Assembly: GCA_020631735.1 (NCBI GenBank)
Contig: CM036159.1
Coordinates: forward strand, 21,119,511-21,183,510
Length of the DNA stretch: 64,000 nt
Source: Saccharum officinarum
Lineage: Eukaryota > Streptophyta > Magnoliopsida > Poales > Poaceae
Direction: 5' to 3'
In this document: positions 1-10,450 of the stretch, piece after piece
Numbering within the stretch: the stretch's first letter is position 1
Layout of the letters: each line of letters begins with the position of its first letter
Position numbers and translations under genes: made by a program
The notes under the pieces: generated by a model
Seen by the model: the letters and a program-made list of their open reading frames with translations, nothing else
Databases searched by the model: none
What the model was told of the DNA's origin: nothing

Positions 1-2035
1 CATAACTAATTCATTTTAACTCAGAAAAATACCAAACTGGTTTCTAAATTTTTCTAAAAATGAGCTCTACATCTTAGGCTTGTGTTTGAGAGCATTTGGA
101 TCTTTTGAATTTCTGTTGCTTCTTTGTGCACCTCTATAGGAGTCGTTAATGCGACTCTACGTTACGTTTAACAGAGCCAGAGGACCTGCCGACTGAGGAG
201 TACGACCCTGACTACAGCGAGGACTTGGGTGACGACCTGCTAGGTGCCACGCCCCACCCATCTCCGTAGAACCTATTACGCATGCAAATATAGAATTGCT
301 AGCGCTTTACTTTTTGTGCAATAATATGATGATAGGCTGCATGGTAGATGCTTTACTTTGAGCCCTTTACCTTGTCGCAACCTTACCCCTGCTCATCCTA
401 CTGTTAGGCTAGATGCTCGCATGTTACATATTACTGCTTTTACTCTTACTCGCATTATATCTGTGATGTGATGCCGGTGAGTGAGAGGCGTATATGTATA
501 AGGCACGTAGTGCCGAGAACTTGGTAAACCTGATTAAAGAACTAGGGAGATCTTGGCGTGCATCTTGGGTGAGTGGTGAGAGTTGAGTCGATCAGACAGG
601 ATCCTACGACGAGTCTTTGGGGGCAAGTCTTGCTGGAGGGGTGCGACTTGGGCATCCCTCACGAGAGATACCTGTGGCGGGTATATTGGGAGGTGAACTG
701 GGGTGTTGATTATCTCTAGTGGAGGTGCTGTCGTGGCATGGGGAAGACAATGTTTCCCCTTGAGAAGATATCATGTCTGGTTCCCCTAAGGATTGGTATG
801 TCTTGAGAACCGGAACCATGGGACCTTAGTGCACACCACTCGCTTCCGATGGGCGGGAGACGATTACCCGACTGACTAGGGCGGTACCACTACTACTAGG
901 TTGAAAGGTGATAGTATAGGGAGGTACGGACATGGGGACCCACACCCTCTTAAGACAACGTAGTGACCTTGGGGCCCCGGTACTACGTCTCACAGTCTCA
1001 GCGTTTCGGTGGACACCGGGGTGGCCCAGGGCTGAGTGGTAGGGTGGTACTGTACCAGTTGGAAGGCAGTTGGAATCAGCCTAGACGAGCCGGATCGTCG
1101 AGGATGGCGATCTTGTGGATTACCAGGTGTACACGCTCTGCAGAGTTGATCGATCTATATGTATAGCCGCGTCTGCGGATATGGACATTCCCATGACCTA
1201 CGCTTCACTTGATTAGAGAGAGGAGTCCTTTCTAGCTTTTCCCCGGGTTCTGTGTTGGATTTCGGCTTTGGCCGTTGAGACGAGATCTGAGCGGGAGTCA
1301 ATCTCGTCGCCTAGAGAGAGTGAGATGAGATGTGTTGTGTGTGATGGGATTGGGAAAAATGTGTGACTAAGATGGATTAAAAACTGATGAATATCTTATT
1401 AAAATATTAACTACTTGCTTAGGAAACCCATAACCTAAATAGGTCTCTTTCTACTTCTCTCAATGCATTCCACTTTCCACAATGCATTGCAAGCATAGGG
1501 TGGGTGATGCGTGGCCAGTACTAAGTGTACTGATAGATTTTTGATAGGTTCCGAGCCCGAGTACGACTATGAGGGCGATGATTGGGAGGATTAGAGGGTC
1601 TGTTCTACGCTCAAGCTGGTTCCAGGAGATCGTTTTCCGCTGCTATCTATGTCGGATGTCGTTCCGGATGCTTGTGTGAGTGTGTTCTGCCCTGCGAGGC
1701 AAAGAGAATAAATTATATAAAACTCTCTATTGTACTCTGATATTCGTTCATGACTTTATGTATCACTGAGATTTGGATAAATTGATGGAATGTTTTGTCA
1801 TTTTACACTTCGTTTCTGTGGATTTCCCTTCGTGGAAATCAAGGATGTTTTAGTGCCGAACGAGAGTGGATGCGTGCTCCTCAGCCACGCACATATATGC
1901 GCGCTGGGAGACCAATTTGTGAAGTTGGAAAAGATGGAGAGAGGATGCCAAACTATTGGAAAGGGTTTTTTTCTCGTTTTGCCAAAAAATTAAGGATGGG
2001 AAAATCGGATGACAAACTGTTGGAGATGCTCTAAT
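1..2035. other. Unassigned intergenic DNA, probably old retrotransposon-derived
   Basis: No convincing gene is present. Two short acidic reading frames end in stops at 268 and 1594 (plus strand), each directly after an intron-acceptor-like pyrimidine-rich 'tag'. The 480-1330 part is GC-rich and resembles degenerate LTR or untranslated DNA of grass Gypsy elements, but I cannot name a family. Near 2014-2031 an inverted 'GAGCATCTCCAACAG'-type terminus common to grass DNA transposons is seen, without a recognisable partner end. Confidence 0.4.
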
Positions 2036-2640
2036 AGTCCTTTAATGCTGTTCTGAAAACGCATTTTGCCAGATTCTGTTTCAAGTGTTTCAGATGTTTT
2101 AGAGGTATGTTGCAAATGTTTCGTATGGATGTTGCAAAAGTAAATTGAGATGTTGCATATGTTGCAATGGTTGCACACACGTATGTTGCAAGCTTTTGTT
2201 CCCAATGTTTCATCTGTTTTTTCAGACGTATGTTGCAAGTGTGTTTATCTGGATGTTGCATATGCACAAGTATGTTGTAAATGTTTTATCTAGATGTTGT
2301 GTATGTTTTACAATAGTTTTCAAGTGTTTTTATGTGTTTTTTAAGTGTTTCAGACGAGGGGCGGATCTAGAACTAGGAAGCATTGATGTCACTAGCATTG
2401 CTTTGATGATTATTTGTGTCATTGTTTCTTATGTGCATAGTAATTTTCCATTAAGTCTAGAAAAGTCATTGTTGTCAAGTGACAACAATAGTAACACTGT
2501 GGATCCGCCCCTGTTTCAAACGCTTGTTTTAAGTGTTTCATCTGTCTTCTTTTGTATGTTGTAACTATTGTATTTGGATGTTTCAAAATTAGATTGGGTG
2601 TTGCACATGAGATGCGCGTGAAAAGCGGCTTGTGGCGCGG
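2036..2640. repeat. TGTTGCA/TTTCA-rich degenerate repeat tract
   Basis: The heptamer TGTTGCA and relatives (ATGTTGCA, TGTTTCA, AAGTGTTT) recur at irregular 15-40 bp spacing on the plus strand. Open frames here are by-products of the repeat. Such subterminal arrays are typical of large DNA transposons in grasses, but no terminal inverted repeats could be fixed, so the superfamily is left open. A hAT-like MITE sits inside the tract. Confidence 0.55.
2356..2513. mobile_element. hAT-like MITE with 8-bp target duplication
   Basis: The 158-bp element has terminal inverted repeats: AGGGGCGGATC at the left and GATCCGCCCCTG at the right. It is flanked by TTTCAGAC (2348-2355) and TTTCAAAC (2514-2521), an 8-bp duplication with one mismatch. 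The TIR and 8-bp duplication fit the hAT superfamily. There is no coding capacity. It interrupts the TGTTGCA repeat tract and is therefore younger than it. Confidence 0.8.
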
Positions 2641-2925
2641 GTGACGTTCGGGGCGTTGCGGGCCCGCTCGCTTGCGAGCCCGATGCCCTAGGGCTCTTGT
2701 TCGCTGGCCGTGCGGCACCGTTCGGACGGTAGCACTCCGGATCGGACGTCCAGGCGCTACCAAGTCCGATGCGCTAATGCTCGGGGACCTCATTTATGTG
2801 TTATCTTGAAAACTTGAAGGTATATTTTACTCAAATCTCCAATCAAGCCATTCACCAAGCCCTCAACCTAGCGCAACCACAGTCCACAGGAAACAATAAC
2901 GCCATGTGCCAATGTGGCAACACAC

Positions 2926-3141
2926 GGTCTGTTTGGTTCCAACCACTAAAGTTTAGTGACCATTAAAGTTTAGTGGTCCTTGTTTAGTTTCACCCACTAA
3001 AGCAGCTGTCCCATGTATATTTTAGTCACTTTTAGTCACCCCTTGTTACTAAAGCCACTAAACCTTAGTGGGCACTAAACTTTAGTGGGAGTGTTTGGCA
3101 TTTTAGTGACTAAGTTTAGAAGGGGTGAACCAAACATGCCC
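2926..3141. mobile_element. MITE with 'CACTAAA' stem repeats
   Basis: The ends are GGTCTGTTTGGTTC (left) and GAACCAAACATGCCC (right), which are inverted repeats with a few mismatches. Inside, repeated CACTAAA/TTTAGTG words run in both orientations and could fold back. No target duplication could be settled. It is non-coding. Confidence 0.7.
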
Positions 3142-3205
3142 TTAGCTACGTTGACTTTAACCAACGCACATACTATAGGAAACAATAGGGCACGCCATGA
3201 AGCTG

Positions 3206-3546
3206 AGGGGTGTTTAGTTCCCACCAAAAAAAAATTCACCCCATCACATCGAATGTTTAGACATATGTATGGAGTACGAAATGTAGACGAAAAAAACTAA
3301 TTGCACAGTATGGTTGAAAACCACGAGACAAATCTTTTAAACCTAATTAGTCCATGATTAGTCTTAAGTGCTACAGTAACACATGTGCTAATGACGACTT
3401 AATTAGGCTTAATAAATTCGTCTTGCAATTTCCAGGCGAGTTATGTAATTAGTTTTTTCATTAGTATCCGAAAACTCCTTCCGACATCCCATAAAACACC
3501 CGATTTGACACTAAAAAACATTTCACCTGCCAACTGAACATCCCCT
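3206..3546. mobile_element. MITE, 'TTGTTTAG' family member 1
   Basis: The ends AGGGGTGTTTAGTTC and GAACATCCCCT are imperfect inverted repeats. The interior carries the family hallmarks: 'cacatcgaatg', 'aactaattgcacag', 'cgagac(g/a)aatctttt' and 'tagtccatgatta'. Related copies follow up to 4.77 kb, in both orientations. Superfamily not assigned. Confidence 0.65.
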
Positions 3547-3655
3547 GAAACATGATCACACGCCTCGTGCGACGTGCCTCCGCCTGGCTTTGATTCTGGC
3601 TGTCCACAGCAACGGACCACGGACGCGTGTTCCTTGCCCTGCACTCTTTAACTCG

Positions 3656-3881
3656 TCCTTGTTTAGTTCACTCCAAAATGCAAAAAGTTTTCAAGATTTC
3701 CCGTCACATCGTATATGCCGGTACATGTATAGAGCATTAAATATAGGTAAAAAATAACTAATTGTACAGTTTATCTGTAAATATCGAGAAGAATCTTTTG
3801 AGCCTAGTTAATGGACAAAGTTTGTCAAATACAAACAAAAATACTACATTATTTTTTAAAAAAAATTTGGAAACTAAGGCC
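3656..3881. mobile_element. MITE, 'TTGTTTAG' family member 2
   Basis: It begins CCTTGTTTAGTTC and ends GAAACTAAGGCC. It shares with its neighbours the 'cgtcacatcg', 'gcattaaata' and 'gaatcttttgagcctagtta' blocks. It abuts or slightly overlaps the next member, so the boundary is uncertain by a few bases. Confidence 0.65.
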
Positions 3882-4116
3882 TTGTTTAGATGAGCTCCAA
3901 AAGTTAGAATTTTTTCGCTCTCTTCATCACATCAATCTTTGGACGTATACATATAATAGTAAATGTAGATAAAAAATAACTAATTACACAGTTTGATTGT
4001 AAATCACGAGACGAATCTTTTAAACCTAGTTAGTCCATAATTAAACAATAATTATCAAATACAAACGAAATGCTACAGTTCCCAATTTTTCTTTGACTTC
4101 TTCCGTCTAAAGGCCT
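3877..4116. mobile_element. MITE, 'TTGTTTAG' family member 3
   Basis: The ends AGGCCTTGTTTAGA and TCTAAAGGCCT are inverted repeats. The interior has 'cacatcaatctttgg', 'taattacacagtttgatt' and 'cgagacgaatctttt'. It is in the same orientation as member 2 and starts where that one ends. Confidence 0.65.
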
Positions 4117-4224
4117 AACCATGGCCTCGAATGGATGTTGGTCCAGGACGCCTACATGTGCCTGGCGATTGGACAGTTGCAGACCATGTTCACTCTGCAA
4201 GTCTGCAGCGGCCGGATCAGATGC

Positions 4225-4454
4225 AAAATTTTTTTTTTTAAAATGACACTGTAGCGATTTTTGTTGTTATTTAACAATTAGTGTTCAATCATGGTTTAAT
4301 TAGACTTAAAAGATTCATCTCGTCCATTTCGTCTAAACTGTATAATTAGTTTGATTTTTTATCTATATTTAATGCTTCATGCATGTGTTCAAAGATTCAA
4401 TGTGATGGAGAATCTGAAAAATTTTATAAAATTTTTTTGGGAACTAAACAGGGC
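4225..4454. mobile_element. MITE remnant, 'TTGTTTAG' family member 4, reversed
   Basis: This is a reverse-orientation relative: 'aagattcatctcg', 'aaactgtataattagttt' and 'gattcaatgtgatgga' appear, and it ends with GGAACTAAACAGGGC. The left end is eroded around an A/T-rich run, so the start is approximate. Confidence 0.5.
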
Positions 4455-4526
4455 GTGAATGTTGTGTGATCCAGAAGCAATCATTTGTTTATCAATTTCA
4501 GCATCACTTTTGGTCACACGAATAGT

Positions 4527-4769
4527 GGGCCACGTTTAGATTGTGAAAAAATTTCAAACCGATAAATAGTACCACTTTCGTCTTATTTAGCAAATATTAT
4601 CCAATCATGGACCAACTAGGCTCAAAAGATTTATCTCGTGATTTTCAACTAAACTGTGTAATTAATTATTTTTTTACCTACATTTACTACTTTATGCATG
4701 GGTCCAAAGATTGATGTGATGGAGAGAGTGAAAAAATTTCAACTTTTGGAGTGCATCTAAACAAGGCCC
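4527..4769. mobile_element. MITE, 'TTGTTTAG' family member 5, reversed
   Basis: It starts GGGCCACGTTTAGA and ends TCTAAACAAGGCCC, imperfect inverted repeats. The interior blocks ('aaagatttatctcgtgatttt', 'aactaaactgtgtaatta', 'gattgatgtgatggaga') are the reverse of members 1-3. Confidence 0.65.
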
Positions 4770-4880
4770 TTTTCTGAAGGCTAATCGTGATTTTAACTTC
4801 GTCTTTTTAACTTTGTGATTTTATCCTTACTTTTTAAATCCAAAACGACCATTCACCCCTGTTTCAGACCCTGTTAGCTA

Positions 4881-5139
4881 CTCCCTCCATCCAAGAAAAC
4901 ATGTAACTACGGGTTGCGTGCCAGTAAAATTAGTTTGTATTTGACTAAATTTTTAGTGAATATTATTGACATTTATGACTCTAAATTAATTTATTAAGAA
5001 AATAAATTTTATAATGAATCTAACAGTATGTATTTGATATCATAAATATTAATATATTTTTTTATCTATAATTAATGAAACTTGAGATACTAAATGATGA
5101 CACTATGCTAGAATTGCATGTTTTTCTGGACGGAGGGAG
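4881..5139. mobile_element. Stowaway MITE (Tc1/mariner type)
   Basis: The terminal inverted repeats are CTCCCTCC... and ...GGAGGGAG, flanked by TA dinucleotides at 4879-4880 and 5140-5141, the Stowaway hallmark. The second TIR block 'aagaaaacatg' on the left pairs with 'catgtttttct' on the right. The 259-bp interior is A/T-rich and non-coding. Confidence 0.88.
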
Positions 5140-5141
5140 TA

Positions 5142-6289
5142 AATGCCAAATAAAGGATTGAAGGAAAAAAAATTTAAACAAAAGATGGTACTAACCTTGA
5201 CCTTGTCGTAATCCTATCGGATTTTGATGATGGTTGATTAAGCATGTTCAACTTGTTAAACTTGCTTAAATGTAAAATATTTACAAATTTTGCTATAAAA
5301 TTCTTTAAAAGTATTGTTCGAATATTTAATGTCAAAATAGAGGTTAAAGTCACCTAGTACTAAAAACTCGGGGCAAATTTATATGGGAAAACTTGTCTTT
5401 TTTTAGTTGAATTTACAATGTTAACTCTAAACAAATAGGGGTAAACTTTACCTTCGTTTTGAAAAAATAGGGGCAATACCACAAAGTTAATTAAATAAGG
5501 TCAAAATCACAATTAAACATGAAAACCGGGTTAAGAACACAAGAGTCCCATATTTTGAGGTTACAAAAGGCATTGGTCTTCAAGAAAAGATACAAAAGGC
5601 TTCAAGACCAGCAAAGTCCAAAGAAAATTTTAATCAAAAGCTATCAACCATAATTGGAAGATAATTTTGAGGTAATTCCATCGATTCGTCGATCACACCT
5701 ATTGGTGTTGCTCAATTTCGGCACGAAGAGGAATGCTGATTTGAACAATTTTCTCCCTTTGAAGCTCAGGAAACTAAGTGGGGCTATTTAGTGGTTGATG
5801 AAATATCTGTTCCGACGGTTTTTGAAACGCATAAGCAGCACGCATATGCTGTTATCTGTAACAGCATGCAGTAACACTTCACCACGTCAGAGCTTGAGAA
5901 GGCTGGAGATGGACGCATTTGGTGGCAACCATTGTAAATTGTACGTTTGCCCCCAAATCGTTGCATTTTGCATCCTTTGAGCCACTGGCCTGCATGTTTG
6001 TATAACTTTGGTGTGATATATAGGGAGAAGTCTTGTGGCACGTTTCCTCCATATGGCGTGTACATTCAAACAAATTGACTTGAAACATGTAATTTTCCTT
6101 CCAAGGATTTGTACGTTTTCTCTTTGCCCTTAGCCCTTGTGTTTGTAGTTGCAATTCCATCCTTACCATTTTTTTACGCTGAAGTTTGGAGTTTGCTAAG
6201 GAAACTACGGGTGTTGCGATGAAGCCATGCTGGAGCTGTGGTGCTGTCCTGTGCTATCAATTTGCCAAGTTTAACAAGGGTCAACCCTC
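5142..6289. other. A/T-rich intergenic DNA, no gene seen
   Basis: This is low-complexity A/T-rich sequence followed by a mixed-composition part. Overlapping short frames at 5784-6169 on both strands have no recognisable domain and no supporting codon pattern; I do not regard them as genes. Confidence 0.5.
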
Positions 6290-6291
6290 TA

Positions 6292-6531
6292 CTCCCTCCA
6301 TCCTATAATATAATACATTCTAGGAATTTTAAGGACAAATTAAGAAAACATAAAAAACGCATGTACCCTCGTTTTATTTCCTAATCAGATGTTATCATCA
6401 ACGTGATTAATGATGATTGGTTGATAAATGAAAAGTATTTAATGTAAAATTAGTTTTTATCATCTAGAATGCATTATATTTGAGAACAAATTTTGAATGC
6501 TAGAATACACCATATTATATGATGGAGGGAG
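6292..6531. mobile_element. Stowaway MITE (Tc1/mariner type)
   Basis: TIRs CTCCCTCCATC and GATGGAGGGAG are flanked by TA at 6290-6291 and 6532-6533. The second stem block 'ataatataatacattct' pairs with the right-end 'agaatacaccatattat' region. It is 240 bp and non-coding, and different in sequence from the 4.9-kb copy. Confidence 0.88.
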
Positions 6532-6533
6532 TA

Positions 6534-7162
6534 TATGTTAGGGGGGTTATGTAAACTTCTTTATATGCCACATCAACAAAACCATTTTTTCAAAACTGCT
6601 TTAGGGGTTATTTAGATGGTTTCCAATAGTTTAAGGGGTATAATATATGGTTTTATAAGTGAGAGGGTGAAGTAGACAACCACTAATAGATTGGGGGTTA
6701 AGTAGACTTTTTCTAAATTAGAAATGCTCCGAAATAAAATATCGAAGTTGGAAAAAAATCATTCCATGGAGAAAATAATATTTCGTTAGAGGAGAAAAAG
6801 GTCAGATTTAACCATTGTTGAGCAACAAGGCGATTTTATAATATTTTCAGTTGTTGACATCGGGATATCCATATTTAGACAGCCTATATAAGTTTAATAT
6901 GAAAGGAGAAGTACTGTTGTTGGAACATTGTATATGCTACTCAGTTCGTATGTAGTGAGAAAAGTATAAGTTTATGATGCCAAAAGTTGTAGATTATGAC
7001 AATATTGTTTCTTGAATATTGGAGAACTCACTGCTCTTGGTAAAATATATATGACGTGGCTTAATATAAATAATATAAAGAGTTATTTAATCTGATTTTT
7101 TCTATAACCACGTTAAGCCACGTTATTGTTTTGGTTCCAGCCGTCCGATAATACTATCTTTG
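6534..7162. other. A/T-rich host flank of the Gypsy insertion
   Basis: Non-coding A/T-rich sequence with two similar phrases ('ggggttatttagatgg', 'gggggttaagtagac'). No gene or RNA gene was recognised. It runs into the target site of the large Gypsy element at 7163. Confidence 0.5.
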
Positions 7163-7167
7163 GGAGG
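7163..7167. repeat. Left target-site duplication of the Gypsy element
   Basis: GGAGG here matches GGAGG at 59785-59789 directly outside the other LTR end. It shows that 7168-59784 is a single insertion enlarged by later nested insertions. Confidence 0.9.
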
Positions 7168-7504
7168 TGTCGGTGTTCGGACCCGAGGGGGTCCTAAACA
7201 ACGAGTAAATGCTGCGTGTCTCTTTCCTGGATGGTGATGCAAGGAGAACACACGGGGGTTTATCCTGGTTCGGGCATGAGAAGGCCCTACGTCCAGCGGG
7301 GGGGAGAAGTTTGTATTTCCTTGCACCGAAGTGCTCGTGTAGGGGTTACAAGCATGCGAGAGAGGGCGTCGAGCCCAAGTCTCAAGGAGAGGAAAAAGAG
7401 GACAAGGGTGATTGCTTGAGATATCGATCTCTATCTTGTGTCTTGCCTGATGTTTCTTGTTTTTCTTTGTTCGTCCTCCCTCATTGTAGAACCCTGGCCT
7501 GCCC

Positions 7505-7511
7505 TTTTATA
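7505..7511 (-). promoter_or_regulatory. TATA box in Gypsy 3' LTR
   Basis: The minus strand reads CCTATAAAAGGGC. The same motif is at 48134-48140 in the 5' LTR. It is the best candidate for the LTR core promoter; the transcription start would lie some 25-35 bp further on the minus strand. Confidence 0.65.
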
Positions 7512-8110
7512 GGACGAGAGGAGGCCAAGACGACGGGGAGCCTTGAGGTGATGTTTTGTCGATTCCTATTGAGCTGACCATAGCGACGTGCTCTGGGAAT
7601 GGCCGGCCATCCCTGGACATCAGACGTCGTGGGAGACGAGACGGCGAAATGACCCGGAGCGCCGTGCCACACCGTCCTTCCCTTGCCGTTGAACTGTGCC
7701 GAGAGTCGAGGTTGGGTCGAGGCCGGGTCGAGATCGGATGGATAAGGCCAAATCCCCGAGATTGCGGAGGACGGGCCTTGTCTTATCCTTCCTCGAGGGT
7801 GATCGATGGTAAACAGTGCGTGGTAAGGTGGGTACAGTGACGGTTTTTACCTCCCATCACGGGATGTGCGGTAAAACAGTGAGATCTGACACGGGCATTG
7901 TTCCCACGTCGATCCTGGTTGCAGCCATGCCGGTAGGTGGTAGTAGGTAACCGCATTAAATGCTATGGCTTTTATCCCGGGGTAGGTAAAGAGAAGGATT
8001 CGAGGCGCCCGACCCGGGCTCACGCGAGTCGGAGTTTTTCCCAGTGGGCGGACGAGCCTCGCGCGGGTCGGAGCGCCATCGAGGTATCTTGCTCTACGGG
8101 ATGGGGCGCG

Positions 8111-8310
8111 GTCGAGGCGCCCCGTCGAGCGGGCCTCGTACGAGTCGGAGCCGGAGCGCGGTCGAGGCGCCCCATCGAGCGGGCCTCGTACGAGGCGAAG
8201 CCAGAGCGCGGTCGAGGCGCCCCGTCGAGCGGGCCTCGTACGAGGCGGAGCCGGAGCGCGGTCGAGGCTCCCCGTCGAGCGGGCCTCGTACGAGGCGGAC
8301 TGGATACGCG
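8111..8310. repeat. Four 50-bp tandem repeats in the Gypsy 3' LTR
   Basis: Units beginning GTCGAGGCG(C) recur at 8111, 8161, 8211 and 8261, with a partial fifth at 8311. Each holds CCCGTCGAGCGGGCCTCG-like sequence with only a few substitutions. The array is GC-rich and lies about 90 bp from the outer LTR edge, in the U3 part when read on the minus strand. The other LTR has the same array (59494-59693). Confidence 0.85.
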
Positions 8311-8401
8311 GTCGAGGCGGGCTACCTTTTATTGCGGTTTCAGTCGTTTTAGTTTTTTATTAGGGATAGATGTGGGTACCCCAGTACTGTTGGTACCGAC
8401 A

Positions 8402-8418
8402 GTAGCCCCCGAGCCTTT
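8402..8418 (-). other. Polypurine tract of the Gypsy element
   Basis: On the minus strand the bases just before the 3' LTR read GGCTCGGGGGCTAC. This is the G-rich primer for plus-strand synthesis, in the expected place, and it fixes the element's orientation as minus. Confidence 0.7.
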
Positions 8419-8591
8419 GGGTGAGTGTGTGATCACTCTCCTAGAGGTTTGTTTGAACTGGAGTCGTAGCGTCGTGATTTTTTCCGGTGGGGGCGCGCGA
8501 GCGCACCCGTCGGGTGTAGCCTCCGAGGCCTCGGTGGAGTGTTGAGACTCCTCCGAGGTCGTGTATTCGTTTTATTAGGGAATGATTCGTT

Positions 8592-10046
8592 GCGGTCAAG
8601 CCCCCGAGCCTCGCGCGCACGAGGTCGATCAGAGTCCCGACCGTCTTTTGCTGTGCGACCCTCACGCTTCTCCTTCAGGAAGGAGGAGGAGGGGTGGGGA
8701 ACGCCGTACTACCCCTGTTTGGGCGAGTTCCAACGATCTCCGGTGAGCTGCTAGCGGGGGAATTCGAGTGAGAGCCCGTGCCCCAGTCGTTAGGGGTCAG
8801 CTAGTGGCCTGGAGGCGCTCTCAAAGATGCCAAGAAGTGGTCGTGTGGATCTCAATTCCCTGCGACAGGATTCGAGGGCTCGGTGACTCCCCCGAGGGGA
8901 TTCCTATGTGGACCGCCTCCTTTGTCCTCGAATACGTCCTAGGGTGCCTCGAGAGCGTGGCTCGAGTCCTGGCCATGTACGGGCGCACCCTTGGTCGTCC
9001 CTAACTCTGTTACTCGAGGGCAGCTGTCGAACCCTGGTCGAGGGCCAGCTTTCGATCCCTCAAGGTTTAGGTTTCTGCGGTCGAGCCCCCGAGCCTCGCG
9101 CGCACGAGGTCGATCAGAGTCCCGGCCGTCTTTTGCTGTGCGACCCTCACGCTCCTCCTTCAGGAAGGAGGAGGAGGGGTGGGGAACGCCATACTACCCC
9201 TGTTTGGGCGAGTTCCGACGTTCTCCGGTGAGCTGCTAGCGGGGGAATTTGAGTGAGAGCCCGTGCCCCAGTCGTTAGGGGTCGGCTAGTGGCCCGGAGG
9301 CGCTCTCAAAGATGCCAAGAAGTGGTCGTGTGGATCTCGATTCCCTGCGACAGGATTCGAGGGCTCGGTGCCTCCCCCGAGGGGATTCCTACGTGGACCG
9401 CCTCCTTTGGCCTCGAATACGTCCTGGGGTGCCTCGAGAGCATGGCTCGAGCCCTGGCCATGTACGGGCGCACCCTTGGTCGTCCCTAACTCTGTTACTT
9501 GAGGGCAGCTGTCGAACCCTGGTCGAGGGCCAGCTTTCGATCCCTCAAGGTTTAGGTTTCTGCGGTCGAGCCCCCGAGCCTCGCGCGCACGAGGTCGATC
9601 AGAGTCCCGGCCGTCTTTTGCTGTGCGACCCTCATGCTCCTCCTTCAGGAAGGAGGAGGAGGGGTGGGGAACGCCGTACTACCCCTATTTGGGCGAGTTT
9701 CGACATTCTTCGGTGAGCTGCTAGTGGGGGAATTCGAGTGAGAGCCCGTGCCCCAGTCGTTAGGGGTCGGCTAGTGGCCCGGAGGCGCTCTCAAAGATAC
9801 CAAGAAGTGGTCGTGTGGATCTCGATTCCCTGCGACAGGATTTGAGGGCTCAGTGCCTCCCCCGAGGGGATTCCTATGTGGACCTCCTCCTTTGGTCTCG
9901 AATACGTCCTGGGGTGCCTCGAGAGCGTGGCTCGAGCCCTGGCCATGTACGGGCGCACCCATGGTCATCCCTAACTCTGTTGCTCGAGGGCAGCTGTCGA
10001 ACCCTGGTCGAGGGCCAGCTTCCACTCCCTCGAGGCTCATACCAGG
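8592..10046. repeat. Three tandem 485-bp repeats
   Basis: The phrase GCGGTC(A/G)AGCCCCCGAGCC starts at 8592, 9077 and 9562, exactly 485 bp apart; units agree closely over their whole length, with the last unit diverging near 10035. Frames open on the plus strand repeat with the array and do not look like a protein family. The array lies between the PPT/3' LTR and the TATA box of the antisense gene, so it is both the element's 3' untranslated region and the antisense gene's upstream region. An enhancer role is possible but not shown. Confidence 0.88.
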
Positions 10047-10298
10047 CTCGGGGCCCGTTTCCCAGGTATCTGGGAATATCCGTCCGCGGATCCCTCCCCC
10101 CGTCCGTTAGCCGAGCATGTCTTTTTAGGAGGGGAGGCGAGATCGGCGCGTTAGTGGGCGACGTGGCGTACGGTTACGACGTGGGGGACGACCACGTGCC
10201 CAACTCCTGCGAGATGTAAGGAAACGGTTAGGTGGGCACATTTAATGCGGGAAACTGTTCCTACCTTTTCGCGCGGCTATTGGGCTTTCGCCTGGGCA

Positions 10299-10306
10299 TA
10301 TAAAAT
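10299..10306 (+). promoter_or_regulatory. TATA box of the antisense gene
   Basis: TATAAAAT lies 145-152 bp upstream of the ATG at 10451, after a GC-rich stretch and followed by a pyrimidine-rich leader. Its spacing fits a class II plant promoter that drives the antisense gene independently of the LTR. No experimental start site can be inferred. Confidence 0.6.
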
Positions 10307-10450
10307 CAAGGCCTGGGGGTCTGCGTTCCCCACCGTTCCCTTGCGCTCCTGCAATCTTCTGCCTCAGACAACCCTTGCCTTATTGCGCTCTCCGCCCGCA
10401 TCGCTGCCGCCACCGCATCCTCTTCGTCCACCCCCCTTCCGACAGCACCG

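Larger units (their letters stand above)
7168..8401 (-). repeat. 3' LTR of the Tat Gypsy element
   Basis: The 1234-bp LTR reads TGTCGG...CCGACA on both strands. It matches the split right LTR throughout. On the minus strand it is preceded by a purine-rich tract. It contains a minus-strand TATA box at 7505-7511 and four 50-bp tandem units at 8111-8310. It lacks insertions, unlike its partner. Confidence 0.92.

Noticed and set aside
5784..6169. Frames of 60-96 codons on both strands near 6 kb
   Set aside because: Short, overlapping, no recognised domain, no promoter or splice pattern that holds up.
7937..8545. 202-codon Arg/Gly/Ser-rich frame over the 50-bp repeats
   Set aside because: The open frame results from the lack of stops in the GC-rich repeats. 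It lies inside the LTR and changes in the other LTR.
8768..10219. Several plus-strand frames of 78-134 codons repeated in the 485-bp array
   Set aside because: They recur with the tandem period and have no start context, domain or conservation beyond the DNA repeat.
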